From NCBI RefSeq assembly GCF_031501865.1, contig NZ_JARRCW010000001.1:3493001-3557000 (forward strand): a stretch of DNA of 64,000 nt, written 5' to 3'. Shown piece after piece: positions 46,199 to 54,479 of this stretch. The position numbers and the translations under genes were made by a program. The DNA comes from Pseudovibrio sp. M1P-2-3. Lineage in GTDB: Bacteria > Pseudomonadota > Alphaproteobacteria > Rhizobiales > Stappiaceae. Every line of letters starts with the position of its first letter. The first letter of the stretch is position 1. The notes below the pieces were generated by a model. That model was not told where the DNA came from. It worked only from the letters and a program-made list of their open reading frames with translations, and did not search any database.

Positions 46199-46554
46199 CC
46201 CGGTTAATCTCTGTTGCTGTTCAAACTGTATCCGTGAACTGCGCGGCGAGAAACACCCAAGGTGTCAGAGGATTATTCCATATGAGAATGAACTCCTTTA
46301 CACGAAACCCCGCATTACTCCCTAAGGGCAACTACTCGGCAGCCGGTTCTCACTAATTAAAGCACCCTGCGACAAAAACGCCAAAACCCGATTTTCCTTC
46401 CAATTTGTAATTTTGCATGCGCTTTCTTGACTCTAATCAATGTCCGCTCCGCGCTATTGCGAATTATTTGCAAATAACTTCCACAGACAATCCCGGTCAC
46501 ATCATGCGTACGAAAAAACAAGAATTACCGGCAACGCAGCCACAAGGCTGCAAT
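46199..46554. other. 356-bp divergent region before feoA1
   Basis: Promoters of the ThDP enzyme gene (minus) and feoABC (plus). The only clear element is the FNR/FixK box at 46427-46440. An open frame from 46417 runs into feoA but lacks a ribosome site and FeoA-like residues before 46555. Confidence 0.55.
46427..46440 (+). promoter_or_regulatory. FNR/FixK-type box upstream of feoABC
   Basis: TTGAC-TCTA-ATCAA matches the TTGAY-N4-RTCAA consensus. A TTATTT -10 element (46464-46469) would place the box centre near -41.5. This suggests that the ferrous-iron importer is switched on when oxygen is low and Fe(II) is available. Confidence 0.72.
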
Positions 46555-46806
46555 ATGGCGGATACAAAATACTGTACAAAATACCCCTTAAGCGACGCAA
46601 AGGCACAGCACCCTCTCAGGATTGTCAATCTGGGGCATACAAAAGAGCAATCTTTACGGCTGCGTTCCCTTGGTCTCAGTACCCGTTACCCTATCCGTAT
46701 TCTGGAACGTACCAGCCCAACCACCTGTTTTCTGGCCAACGGAAACGCACGGGTCGCGGTGGATGTCAATCTGGCGAAAACAATACTTGTTAAAGAGATC
46801 GCCTGA
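46555..46806 (+). CDS. feoA: FeoA-family ferrous iron transport protein (system 1)
   Basis: A small SH3-like cytoplasmic protein that assists FeoB. The core LRIVNLGHTKEQSLRLRSLGLSTRYPIRILERT...VAVDVNLAKTILVKEI fits FeoA. I use the ATG at 46555 (83 residues, AAGG upstream); ATG at 46504 or the frame start at 46417 would add an unusual N-terminus. It abuts feoB with no gap. Confidence 0.83.
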   Translation: MADTKYCTKYPLSDAKAQHPLRIVNLGHTKEQSLRLRSLGLSTRYPIRILERTSPTTCFLANGNARVAVDVNLAKTILVKEIA

Positions 46807-49143
46807 ATGTCCTGTCACTCCCCCACAACGTCCCTCCCCTCTTCCAAACAGCAGATTCTCTTACTCGGCAATGCCAATGCCGGAAAAAGTTCTCTTTTTA
46901 ACGCTCTCACAGGTCAAAACCAGAAAGTTGGAAACTGGCCCGGTGTCACAGTTGATCGCAAGGAAGGAACGTTCCACCACGAATCCTCTTCGTTCAACAT
47001 GGTGGACCTGCCCGGCGTCATGTCCCTTTCCTCCCCGGAAAGCGAAAGACTGGATGAGCGTATCACGCGGCAAGCCCTGTTAAGCAGTAAGAATGACATC
47101 CTGCTGATTGTTCTCGACCCCACATTGCTGGAGCGCTCGCTCACGCTGGTCCTGCAGGCGCTGGACTATGGAATGCCCGTTGTTGCAGCCATGACCAAGG
47201 CTGATTTATGGCCAAAGGGCGTTGCGCAATCAGCAGCAAAAGCCTTGTCGCAGGCCCTCAAAATACCGGTTATCGCCCTGTCAACCAAGACAGAGAATGG
47301 CGTTGCGGAGCTGAAGAACACTCTCATTTCAAGAGAGCTTTGCGCTGTTTCCAGCCTCGCTCTGGAGGATGACCTACAAAGTTCCGTTGACAAACTGACT
47401 TGCATGATAGCCCAGCAAGGCAAGTGGAGCACTGCCCGCTCGCAAGCATTGGCACACCGTCTTTTGGAAGAAGACGATCTGAGCGGGCAGATGATGGATG
47501 GAGCAACCCGTTCCTATGCCAAACAAGTGGCGCAGGACTATGAAGAACTAAGTGGCCTTCCCCTCTCCCTGATGTTGGTGGATGCGCAAAGCACCCGCGC
47601 TCTAGATCTTGTCGAAAGTGCCCAATTACCCGACCCGCAAGCCCTGCGCGGCCCCTCCGACAAAATCGACAGAATTATCTTATCCAGATACTTGGGCGTT
47701 CCTGTTTTTCTAGGTGTCATGTATCTCATGTTCTTCATTGCCATCAATGTATCCAGCGGCCTGATTGAGCTGTTCGACGGGTTGGGGGCTGCCCTGTTTG
47801 TGGAGACGCCGACCCTCCTTTTGATGGGTACGCCGTTTAACCATGAACTCTTGTTGATGCTCACCTCTGCATTTGGCGGCGGCCTTCAAACTCTGGTTAC
47901 ATTTATTCCCGTGGTTGGCCTTTTGTTTTTGTGCCAAACCTTTCTGGAACAAAGTGGCTATATGGCCCGTGTGGCGGTTGTCACAGACCGGCTTATGCGC
48001 CGCCTTGGCCTGTCCGGTCGGGCCTTTTTACCCATGATTTTGGGTTTCGGCTGCTCAGTTCCGGCAATTGTCAGCACCCGAGCTTTGGAAACCCAGCGCG
48101 AGCGCGTGGTCGCCTCCATGATGACACCGTTCATGTCGTGCGGCGCCCGATTGCCCGTCTACGCTCTTTTTGCAGCAGCCTTTTTTCCGGAAAACGGTCA
48201 GAACGTGGTGTTCCTCCTGTATTTTCTGGGAGTTTTAGCTGCCATTGGCACTGGTCTGGTTATCAGCCGGTCCTATTATGCCGGTGCAGCTTCCCCTCTG
48301 GCCATAGAACTTCCCACTTACCAGTTCCCTCCATTAAAGCAGTGGCTCAAGGTCACGTGGTCACGCCTTAAGCTGTTTATTATCGGAGCGGGGAAAATCA
48401 TCATTATAGTGGTTGGTGTTCTGGCCATTTTAAATTCTATAGACTTGGAAGGAAATGTGGGCAACGAGAGCAACGGACGTTCCGTTCTTGCCGTTGTCTC
48501 TCAAAAAGTAACCCCTGTGCTTTCTCCTATGGGAATTGAGCAGGACAACTGGCCTGCAACGGTTGGACTAATTACCGGAATCTTCGCAAAAGAGGCCTTG
48601 GTCGGCACCTTGCAAGAGCTTTACAGCGAACCGGCACACGAAGACGAAGTTCCAGCTCCTTTGGAAACAATTTCCGGCGCACTTGAGGCTTTCCAAGGTG
48701 AATTGATGGGGCTGGCAGCAGCAGCTCTTGATCCGCTTGGCATAGATGTGGGAGACATTTCCAGCTTGGAAACCGCCGCCGAGGAGCAGGATGTTGAAGT
48801 CTCACTCTTTACCTCACTGCAAAAACATTTCGACGGAAAAGTCGGCGCTTTCGCCTACATGATTGCAGTTCTCCTCTATCTTCCATGTTCGGCAGCACTG
48901 GCTGCAATCTGGCGCGAGGTTGGTAGAAACTGGGCACTATTTGCTGCATTCTGGACAACAGTACTGGCCTATTCATGCTCTGTCATGGCCTATCAGCTAG
49001 GCACCTTCACCCGGCATCCGCAAACATCGGTGCTCTGGATCGCAGCTGCCCTCGGGCTTTTGGCAAGTATTATACTGATCATGCGCCATATGGCGTCCCG
49101 TCCCACCCCATCTCTTGCTCAAACTGAAGTAAGGACTGCATGA
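46807..49143 (+). CDS. feoB: Ferrous iron transporter FeoB (system 1)
   Basis: A 778-residue GTPase-permease for Fe(II). N-terminal G domain: G1 GNANAGKS at 21-28, NWPGVTVD, G3 DLPG at 67-70, and G4 TKAD at 130-133 (Thr instead of the usual Asn). The membrane domain carries the two Gate motifs with GFGCSVPAIVSTRALE and FMSCGARLPVY, the canonical core. A hydrophilic insert of about 90 residues lies before the last helices. The ATG directly follows the feoA stop and the gene overlaps feoC by four bases. Confidence 0.95.
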   Translation: MSCHSPTTSLPSSKQQILLLGNANAGKSSLFNALTGQNQKVGNWPGVTVDRKEGTFHHESSSFNMVDLPGVMSLSSPESERLDERITRQALLSSKNDILLIVLDPTLLERSLTLVLQALDYGMPVVAAMTKADLWPKGVAQSAAKALSQALKIPVIALSTKTENGVAELKNTLISRELCAVSSLALEDDLQSSVDKLTCMIAQQGKWSTARSQALAHRLLEEDDLSGQMMDGATRSYAKQVAQDYEELSGLPLSLMLVDAQSTRALDLVESAQLPDPQALRGPSDKIDRIILSRYLGVPVFLGVMYLMFFIAINVSSGLIELFDGLGAALFVETPTLLLMGTPFNHELLLMLTSAFGGGLQTLVTFIPVVGLLFLCQTFLEQSGYMARVAVVTDRLMRRLGLSGRAFLPMILGFGCSVPAIVSTRALETQRERVVASMMTPFMSCGARLPVYALFAAAFFPENGQNVVFLLYFLGVLAAIGTGLVISRSYYAGAASPLAIELPTYQFPPLKQWLKVTWSRLKLFIIGAGKIIIIVVGVLAILNSIDLEGNVGNESNGRSVLAVVSQKVTPVLSPMGIEQDNWPATVGLITGIFAKEALVGTLQELYSEPAHEDEVPAPLETISGALEAFQGELMGLAAAALDPLGIDVGDISSLETAAEEQDVEVSLFTSLQKHFDGKVGAFAYMIAVLLYLPCSAALAAIWREVGRNWALFAAFWTTVLAYSCSVMAYQLGTFTRHPQTSVLWIAAALGLLASIILIMRHMASRPTPSLAQTEVRTA

Positions 49144-49403
49144 TGCTGCTGGAGCTGATAAATTATTTCAAAGAGCGTGAACAAGGAACCGCAGTGGATG
49201 TTGCTGCCGCCTTTAACATCCCCCCCTCACAGGCGCGCTTTTTATTGGAACAGCTGCTGACCCATAAAAAGATCGAGCCGTTACAATGCGGAGGGTGCTC
49301 GGGCTGTTCTGCCTCCAGCAACCCTGTTTATGTGCTGGTGGGTTCACAGGCAGGAAGCTCAGCAAAAGCCAACTGCTCCTCAAAAACCAAGGTATTTTCT
49401 TAG
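49140..49403 (+). CDS. feoC: FeoC-like winged-helix protein
   Basis: An 87-residue protein with an N-terminal winged helix (LLELINYFKEREQGTAVDVAAAFNIPPSQARFLLEQLL) and cysteines 50, 53 and 56 (QCGGCSGC). FeoC proteins use such cysteines to bind iron or a cluster and tune FeoB stability. It overlaps the feoB end (ATGA), completing a feoABC operon. Confidence 0.8.
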   Translation: MMLLELINYFKEREQGTAVDVAAAFNIPPSQARFLLEQLLTHKKIEPLQCGGCSGCSASSNPVYVLVGSQAGSSAKANCSSKTKVFS

Positions 49404-49522
49404 TTAAACAGGCAGGCGGTCAGAACCAAGGCCGCCTTCCAAACATCATTTTAAAGATTATAGTTATCCTATAACCAATTAAACCGGTTTCAAGCACGCC
49501 AAATCCCAAATCTTGGGGAACT

Positions 49523-49542
49523 GGATTAAGAGTCTTAAGTCC
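49523..49542. promoter_or_regulatory. Inverted repeat in the cydA promoter region
   Basis: GGA-TTAAG-AGT-CTTAA-GTCC lies 54-73 bases before the cydA start. It is a candidate operator; no FNR box is visible in this 192-base region. Confidence 0.3.
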
Positions 49543-49595
49543 GCGCTGTTTAAGCTAAGACTAAAGACCCGAGCAATCTCAGGAAAGGTGTGTTT

Positions 49596-51008
49596 ATGGA
49601 CACATTAGCCGTAGATCTAGCCAGGTTTCAGTTTGCATTTACTGTCTCCTTCCACATTCTTTTCCCAGCACTGACCATTGGGCTTGCAAGCTATCTGGCC
49701 GTACTGGAAGCGCTCTGGTTAATTACTGGCCGCGATGTATACCTGCGCGTCTTCCGGTATTGGCTCAAGATCTTCGCTGTCAATTTCGGGATGGGTGTCG
49801 TCTCCGGTCTTGTGCTGACGTACCAGTTTGGAACCAACTGGTCCAATTATGCTGATAAAACAGGGCCGATCCTCGGCCCGCTCATCGGCTACGAGGTGCT
49901 CACCGCTTTCTTTCTGGAAGCCGGTTTCTTAGGCATCATGTTGTTTGGAATGAACAAGGTGGGCAAGCACCTACACTTTATGGCAACCGTCCTTGTGGCA
50001 TGTGGAACGGCTCTCTCCGCCTTCTGGATTCTATCCGCTAACAGCTGGATGCAGACACCCGTGGGCTATTCCATCAATGAAGCAGGCCAGTTTATTCCTG
50101 AAGACTGGTTATATATTGTCTTCAATCCTTCCTTCCACTTCCGCCTCTTCCATATGTTGATGGCCGCATACCTGACAACGGCTTTTGTCGTGGGGGCAGT
50201 GGGCGCATTCCATCTGCTGAAAGATTATACCAACCGCGGCGCACAGGTCATGTTCTCCATGGCGCTGTGGCTCATCCTCATCATCACGCCCATTCAAATG
50301 TTTGTAGGAGATCTGCACGGGCTGAATACTCTGGAGCACCAGCCTGCAAAAATCGCGGCAATGGAAGGCCACTTTGAGGATCAAAGCCCGGCCCCACTCA
50401 TTCTCTTCGGCTGGCCGGATATGGAAAAGCAGGAGACCCTCTACAAGATCGAGATCCCCTACCTATCCAGCATAATTCTCACGCACTCGCTGGATGGAAA
50501 GGTCCCCGGCCTCAAGTCCTTTGACCGCGAAGACTGGCCAAACGCTACCATCATCTTTATGTCATTCCGCGTCATGGTCGGTATTGGTGTTCTTATGCTT
50601 ATTGCCGGGCTGTGGAGCCTGTGGGCGCGCACAAAAGGCACCTTGTTTGAATCGCGAACGCTCCAGCGCTACATGGTGATCATGGGTCCCTCCGGCTTTA
50701 TCGCAGTTCTGGCAGGGTGGATAACAACAGAAGTGGGGCGCCAACCCTTCACCGTTTATGGTTTGCTGCGCACAGCCGATTCTGTATCTCCCGTTGAAGC
50801 TCCGGCAGTTGCCACCTCGCTGGCCATCTTCATCATCGTCTACTGTATTATGTTTGGAACAGGGATCGCCTACATTTTGAAACTCATGCGCATTTCTCCA
50901 GACTTGGGGGAAGGCCCAACCCCGGGCATCGTAACACGCACAGCGGGCATCACTCCCGTTCAATCCCTGCAAGACAGCAATGGAGGCCACAATGATGGAG
51001 CATCTTGA
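49596..51008 (+). CDS. cydA: Cytochrome bd ubiquinol oxidase subunit I (short Q-loop, CIO-like)
   Basis: Catalytic subunit of a high-affinity quinol oxidase in the inner membrane. Features: VSFHILFPALTIG with the haem His near the N-terminus, the conserved GMGVVSGLVLTYQFGTNWSNY, FFLEAGFLGIMLFG and FHFRLFHMLMAAYLTTAF. At about 470 residues with a short quinol loop and GRQPFTVYGLLRTADSVSP, it resembles the cyanide-insensitive (CioA) branch rather than E. coli CydA. The ATG at 49596 has AGGAAAGG upstream; a GTG at 49590 is possible. Confidence 0.94.
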   Translation: MDTLAVDLARFQFAFTVSFHILFPALTIGLASYLAVLEALWLITGRDVYLRVFRYWLKIFAVNFGMGVVSGLVLTYQFGTNWSNYADKTGPILGPLIGYEVLTAFFLEAGFLGIMLFGMNKVGKHLHFMATVLVACGTALSAFWILSANSWMQTPVGYSINEAGQFIPEDWLYIVFNPSFHFRLFHMLMAAYLTTAFVVGAVGAFHLLKDYTNRGAQVMFSMALWLILIITPIQMFVGDLHGLNTLEHQPAKIAAMEGHFEDQSPAPLILFGWPDMEKQETLYKIEIPYLSSIILTHSLDGKVPGLKSFDREDWPNATIIFMSFRVMVGIGVLMLIAGLWSLWARTKGTLFESRTLQRYMVIMGPSGFIAVLAGWITTEVGRQPFTVYGLLRTADSVSPVEAPAVATSLAIFIIVYCIMFGTGIAYILKLMRISPDLGEGPTPGIVTRTAGITPVQSLQDSNGGHNDGAS

Positions 51009-52008
51009 TTACCCTCTCATCTGGGGTTTTTTAATTGCTGTCGCCATATTCTGCTACGTGATTCTGGATGGGTTTGACCTTGGCGTCGGAATCTTGTTTC
51101 CCACCAACAAAAACGAGGAGGAGCGCAGTTTGATGATGAACTCCGTTGCTCCCGTTTGGGATGGTAACGAGACATGGCTCATTTTAGGCGGCGGCGGTCT
51201 GTTTGCCGTCTTCCCACTGGCCTATGCGGTCATCATGCCCGCGCTTTACGCCCCCATATTTGTAATGTTGTTTGGGCTTGTGTTCCGTGGTGTTGCCTTT
51301 GAATACAGATTCAAGGCCTCGGATAAACGCAGACACTATTGGGATCTGTCCTTCTTCTGGGGCTCGCTTCTGGCGGCCTTCGCCCAAGGGGTCATTCTTG
51401 GCGCACTGGTGCAAGGCATCACGGTTGTTGACAGGCAATATGCTGGCGGCTGGTGGGACTGGCTCACCCCGTTCACCATCATGACCGGTTTTGCCCTTGT
51501 CGCTGGCTACGCCCTTCTGGGCTCCACATGGCTTATCATGAAACTGGAGGGCCGCCCCCAAGAGCATTTCAGGGAGATCGCAAAGCCCTGCGCCATCATT
51601 TTGCTGGCCTTCATTGTTCTGGTCAGCGCGTGGATGCCCTTCAAAAGCCCCAGTGCAATGATGCATTATTTCGAGACGCCCTACATTTATTACACCAGTG
51701 CAGTTCCTGTTCTGGTGGTGATACTGGCCTATATCATGTGGCGCGGTATTACAGATCCCCGTCATCACGGGCGTGCATTTGTCTCTACGCTCCTGCTGTT
51801 TCTGGTGACCTATATCGGTTTGGGCATCAGTATTTTCCCTGATGTTGTTCCCCACGTATACTCCGTTTGGGATGCAGCAGGCCCCCCACGCAGTTTGCAG
51901 TTCTTGCTTGTGGGCGCTGCGTTCTTACTGCCCATTATCCTAGCCTACACCGCCTATGCCTATTGGGTCTTCCGCGGCAAGGTCAAACCCGGGGAGCATT
52001 ACCATTGA
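50992..52008 (+). CDS. cydB: Cytochrome bd ubiquinol oxidase subunit II
   Basis: Second subunit of the bd oxidase, 338 residues, eight membrane helices. Family segments: YVILDGFDLGVGILFP, APVWDGNETWLILGGGGLFAVFPLAYA, FGLVFRGVAFEYRFK and FFWGSLLAAFAQGVILG. I place the start at 50992, overlapping the cydA stop and preceded by GGAGG. It is translationally coupled to cydA. Confidence 0.95.
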   Translation: MMEHLDYPLIWGFLIAVAIFCYVILDGFDLGVGILFPTNKNEEERSLMMNSVAPVWDGNETWLILGGGGLFAVFPLAYAVIMPALYAPIFVMLFGLVFRGVAFEYRFKASDKRRHYWDLSFFWGSLLAAFAQGVILGALVQGITVVDRQYAGGWWDWLTPFTIMTGFALVAGYALLGSTWLIMKLEGRPQEHFREIAKPCAIILLAFIVLVSAWMPFKSPSAMMHYFETPYIYYTSAVPVLVVILAYIMWRGITDPRHHGRAFVSTLLLFLVTYIGLGISIFPDVVPHVYSVWDAAGPPRSLQFLLVGAAFLLPIILAYTAYAYWVFRGKVKPGEHYH

Positions 52009-52028
52009 TCGGCACTGATAGTAAAAAC

Positions 52029-52160
52029 ATGGAGGATCACCAAACGCCGGACCAACGCCCGAGCACAGTAAAGCGCCTGCTTTGGTTCGCCATGCTGTGG
52101 CTGGTTGGCGTTGGCACCATCACGGTGATCTCCTATTCCATACGCGCCCTGATCACATAA
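52029..52160 (+). CDS. Small bd-oxidase-associated subunit (DUF2474 / CydX-like)
   Basis: A 43-residue single-helix protein (RLLWFAMLWLVGVGTITVIS) directly after cydB, matching the DUF2474 proteins that follow CIO-type cydB genes and play a CydX-like stabilising role. The ATG at 52029 has no ribosome site. An in-frame TTG at 52005, overlapping the cydB stop, has GGGGAG nine bases upstream and may be the true start (51 residues). Confidence 0.75.
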   Translation: MEDHQTPDQRPSTVKRLLWFAMLWLVGVGTITVISYSIRALIT

Positions 52161-52181
52161 GGGGGCAGACCTTACCTAACG

Positions 52182-52210
52182 AAAAAACCTCCCGAATTTC
52201 GGGAGGTTTT
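52182..52210. terminator. Bidirectional intrinsic terminator
   Basis: AAAAAACCTCCCGAA / TTCGGGAGGTTTT, a 9-bp GC-rich stem flanked by A and T runs, separates the cyd operon from the convergent NCS1 permease gene. Confidence 0.9.
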
Positions 52211-52229
52211 ATGCGTAGAGTATGGGAGG

Positions 52230-53732
52230 CTACAGGTCTTCGCGGGCAATGGCGTCCGCTGGGATATCCTTGGTTGGTTTGAGAACCATCCCTTGTTTTT
52301 CAACATAAACCCAGTTCAGCCCAATGCTGGTGGCCAGATATTTCTCATCGGAAGGCTCCTCAATTTCCGCCTGACGATACTGCGGCAAAATCCAGAGTTT
52401 CATCAAAACATAGTAGAGCACAAACGCGACCGGAAAGCCGACGATATAGGACATATCAATGTAGGAAATTGCCAGTGCACTTCCCACAATCCATGCAATC
52501 AAACCCGCAGGGTTCACACCGCCCGCAAATTTGAACTGTCCCTCTTCACGGTATAGATCCGGCACATTCAAACGACGCTTGCGCAGTACATAGTAATCAC
52601 AGACCATAATGCCACCCAGTGCCGCCAACGCACCGCCATAAAGGCTGAGATACGTGAACAGGTGGTTCAAAATCCACCAAGGCATGGTCAAAGTGCCAAC
52701 AATCGCTGCAATCACAAGGCCAACTGCGTAGGTGATGTGAGGGGCACCGGCGTTCACAAAAGTCAAGGCTGCCGGAATAAGGTTGGCGCTTGTGTTGGTG
52801 GACCACTGAGCCAGCACCACCATTACCAGCAGGACAACCAGAGTAACTCCCGTCCCCTCCCCTTGAATAACAGTGATCGGGTTCCAGTCACCCGTCGCAA
52901 TGAAGGAGATAGCACCAATGAAGGCAATCCACGCCTGAACAGTTGGCAGAGCCACGAACTGAGCCAGAAACACGTTCTTGTTACGCTTGAAGAAGCTCTT
53001 GGTTCCGCTTTGCACCTGCAAAAAGCGCGTGATATTGGGAATATCCACGGCCAGAGAAGACCAGAACGCCATGTTCGCCACCAAAAGCGCCACAATGGTC
53101 ATCTCCACATCTCCGGTGAAAGTCCAGATATCCTTGCCGCTTTCCGTGGCAAGATTGTCCAGTGTGAAATACATCCAGACAGAAATTGCGATAATGGCGG
53201 GTGCCGCTATTTTGGCAAGGCGCTCAACTGCCCGAATACCCATAGCAGTGTTGGCAACCTGCAAAATGGAGAAGCCCACATACCAAACGATCCAGTTATC
53301 GAAGCCTGTCAGGTAAGCAAAAATTCCGTTCAGAGCCAGCGCGCCCAGATAGGTTTGAATGCCAAACCATGCCGCGGCTACAATACCACGTGTGATAGAG
53401 GGAATATGGGTTCCCAAAACACCGAAGGGCGCACGCAAATAAACCGCGAAGGATATGCCGTGCTCTGTTCCCACATCCGCTGTCAAAGACATGACAACGC
53501 CCAGCAAAAGGTTGGCTGCAACAATGGTGATAAGCACAGTGGACAAAGGAAGCCCGCTCACCCCGCCAGCGCCCAGCTGGAAAGTTGCGATAATCACGGC
53601 CATTGAAATCCACAGCCCCACATAGCCCCAGTTGCTGATAGCGCGTTGATTAAGCCAAACCGGCAGAATTGCAGCCTCTAATAGTCGAGATTCGTCCAAA
53701 GACGTCCCGTCATTCACTTTGCTTTGCGCCAT
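52230..53732 (-). CDS. NCS1-family nucleobase:cation symporter
   Basis: A 500-residue membrane protein with about 12 helices of the NCS1 family (allantoin, hydantoin, cytosine, uracil or thiamine-precursor permeases). Family-like segments: LPVWLNQRAISNWGYVGLWISMAVIIATFQLG, FAVYLRAPFGVLGTHIPSITRGIVAAAWFGIQTYLG, and the hydrophilic tail. The ATG at 53732 is preferred; a longer frame to 53789 lacks family sequence. No nucleobase catabolic gene is adjacent, so the substrate is open. Confidence 0.88.
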   Translation of the reverse strand: MAQSKVNDGTSLDESRLLEAAILPVWLNQRAISNWGYVGLWISMAVIIATFQLGAGGVSGLPLSTVLITIVAANLLLGVVMSLTADVGTEHGISFAVYLRAPFGVLGTHIPSITRGIVAAAWFGIQTYLGALALNGIFAYLTGFDNWIVWYVGFSILQVANTAMGIRAVERLAKIAAPAIIAISVWMYFTLDNLATESGKDIWTFTGDVEMTIVALLVANMAFWSSLAVDIPNITRFLQVQSGTKSFFKRNKNVFLAQFVALPTVQAWIAFIGAISFIATGDWNPITVIQGEGTGVTLVVLLVMVVLAQWSTNTSANLIPAALTFVNAGAPHITYAVGLVIAAIVGTLTMPWWILNHLFTYLSLYGGALAALGGIMVCDYYVLRKRRLNVPDLYREEGQFKFAGGVNPAGLIAWIVGSALAISYIDMSYIVGFPVAFVLYYVLMKLWILPQYRQAEIEEPSDEKYLATSIGLNWVYVEKQGMVLKPTKDIPADAIAREDL

Positions 53733-54201
53733 ATTTCTTATATCCCGATGTAAAACAAAAACAACAGGCAGTATTCCCGCGAAACGCAAGAGAAAAACAG
53801 ATTACATAGATCTATGCGCGTAGAAAAAGCGCAGCACTGACGGTTTGCCAGTAGCTTCACTACATGCATATTCGAGACCTATTCCAGTCCATATAAATTT
53901 TACTGCTAAAGTTGGCCTAGTAACCATTTATAGTTTCGTTTGCAACCCGATATTTATAAAGCGGTCACTTATTCATCAGATTTGCAGAATCTATGAATAC
54001 TTACGCAGGCGCTGAAAAATTTTACAAAGCTCATCCAACAGTTTGAAAGCCATGTAAACTAAGCACTTGCCAGAAAGATAAACTATAGTTTTCTTTAACT
54101 ATAAAAATAATCGGACCCACCACTATTTTAAAGAAACTTCCTTATTTTCAGCACTAATCTATGGTCGTTTCTATCGCTCAGGTAGCCTCAATCGAGTTTA
54201 G
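53733..54201. other. 469-bp divergent region before feoA2
   Basis: AT-rich region between the NCS1 permease (minus) and feoA2 (plus) with no gene. The only clear element is the TATAGTT-N6-AACTATA repeat at 54084-54103. No FNR box is visible. Confidence 0.55.
54084..54103. promoter_or_regulatory. Inverted repeat upstream of the second feo operon
   Basis: TATAGTT-TTCTTT-AACTATA is a perfect 7-bp inverted repeat about 100 bases before feoA2, a candidate metal-regulator operator. It differs from the FNR-type control of feoABC. Confidence 0.42.
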
Positions 54202-54471
54202 ATGCCTATGGACGAAAAAACGCAGCGCACATCCCTTGATCAAGTCCCCAGCGGACAAAACTGTAGTGTGTTCAATCTTGCACCCTACGTCTCCCAATCA
54301 GGAAAAGAACTCCACACCCGCCTCAATGCCCTTGGCATCATCAACGGAAAAAAACTGAAGGTCATCACTGCAGCAAAGTTGGGCGGCCCCCTCATTGTGC
54401 GCGTGGGGTCTTCCACACAAGTTGCCATCAGGCGTTCGGAAGCCTCAAGAATCCTTGTCGTTAGAAAGTAG
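54202..54471 (+). CDS. feoA: FeoA-family protein (system 2)
   Basis: An 89-residue FeoA-like SH3 protein: CSVFNLAPYVSQSGKELHTRLNALGIINGKKLKVITAAKLGGPLIVRVGSSTQVAIRRSEASRILV. It starts at ATG 54202 (or 54208) and is followed 8 bases after its stop by feoB2. It is diverged from the FeoA at 46555. Confidence 0.85.
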   Translation: MPMDEKTQRTSLDQVPSGQNCSVFNLAPYVSQSGKELHTRLNALGIINGKKLKVITAAKLGGPLIVRVGSSTQVAIRRSEASRILVVRK

Positions 54472-54479
54472 GTTGTCGC

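Noticed and set aside
52662-53606. Plus-strand open frame of 314 codons antisense to the NCS1 permease
   Set aside because: His/Asn/Gln/Arg-rich low-complexity translation, no ribosome site, mirrors the third-position pattern of the real gene.
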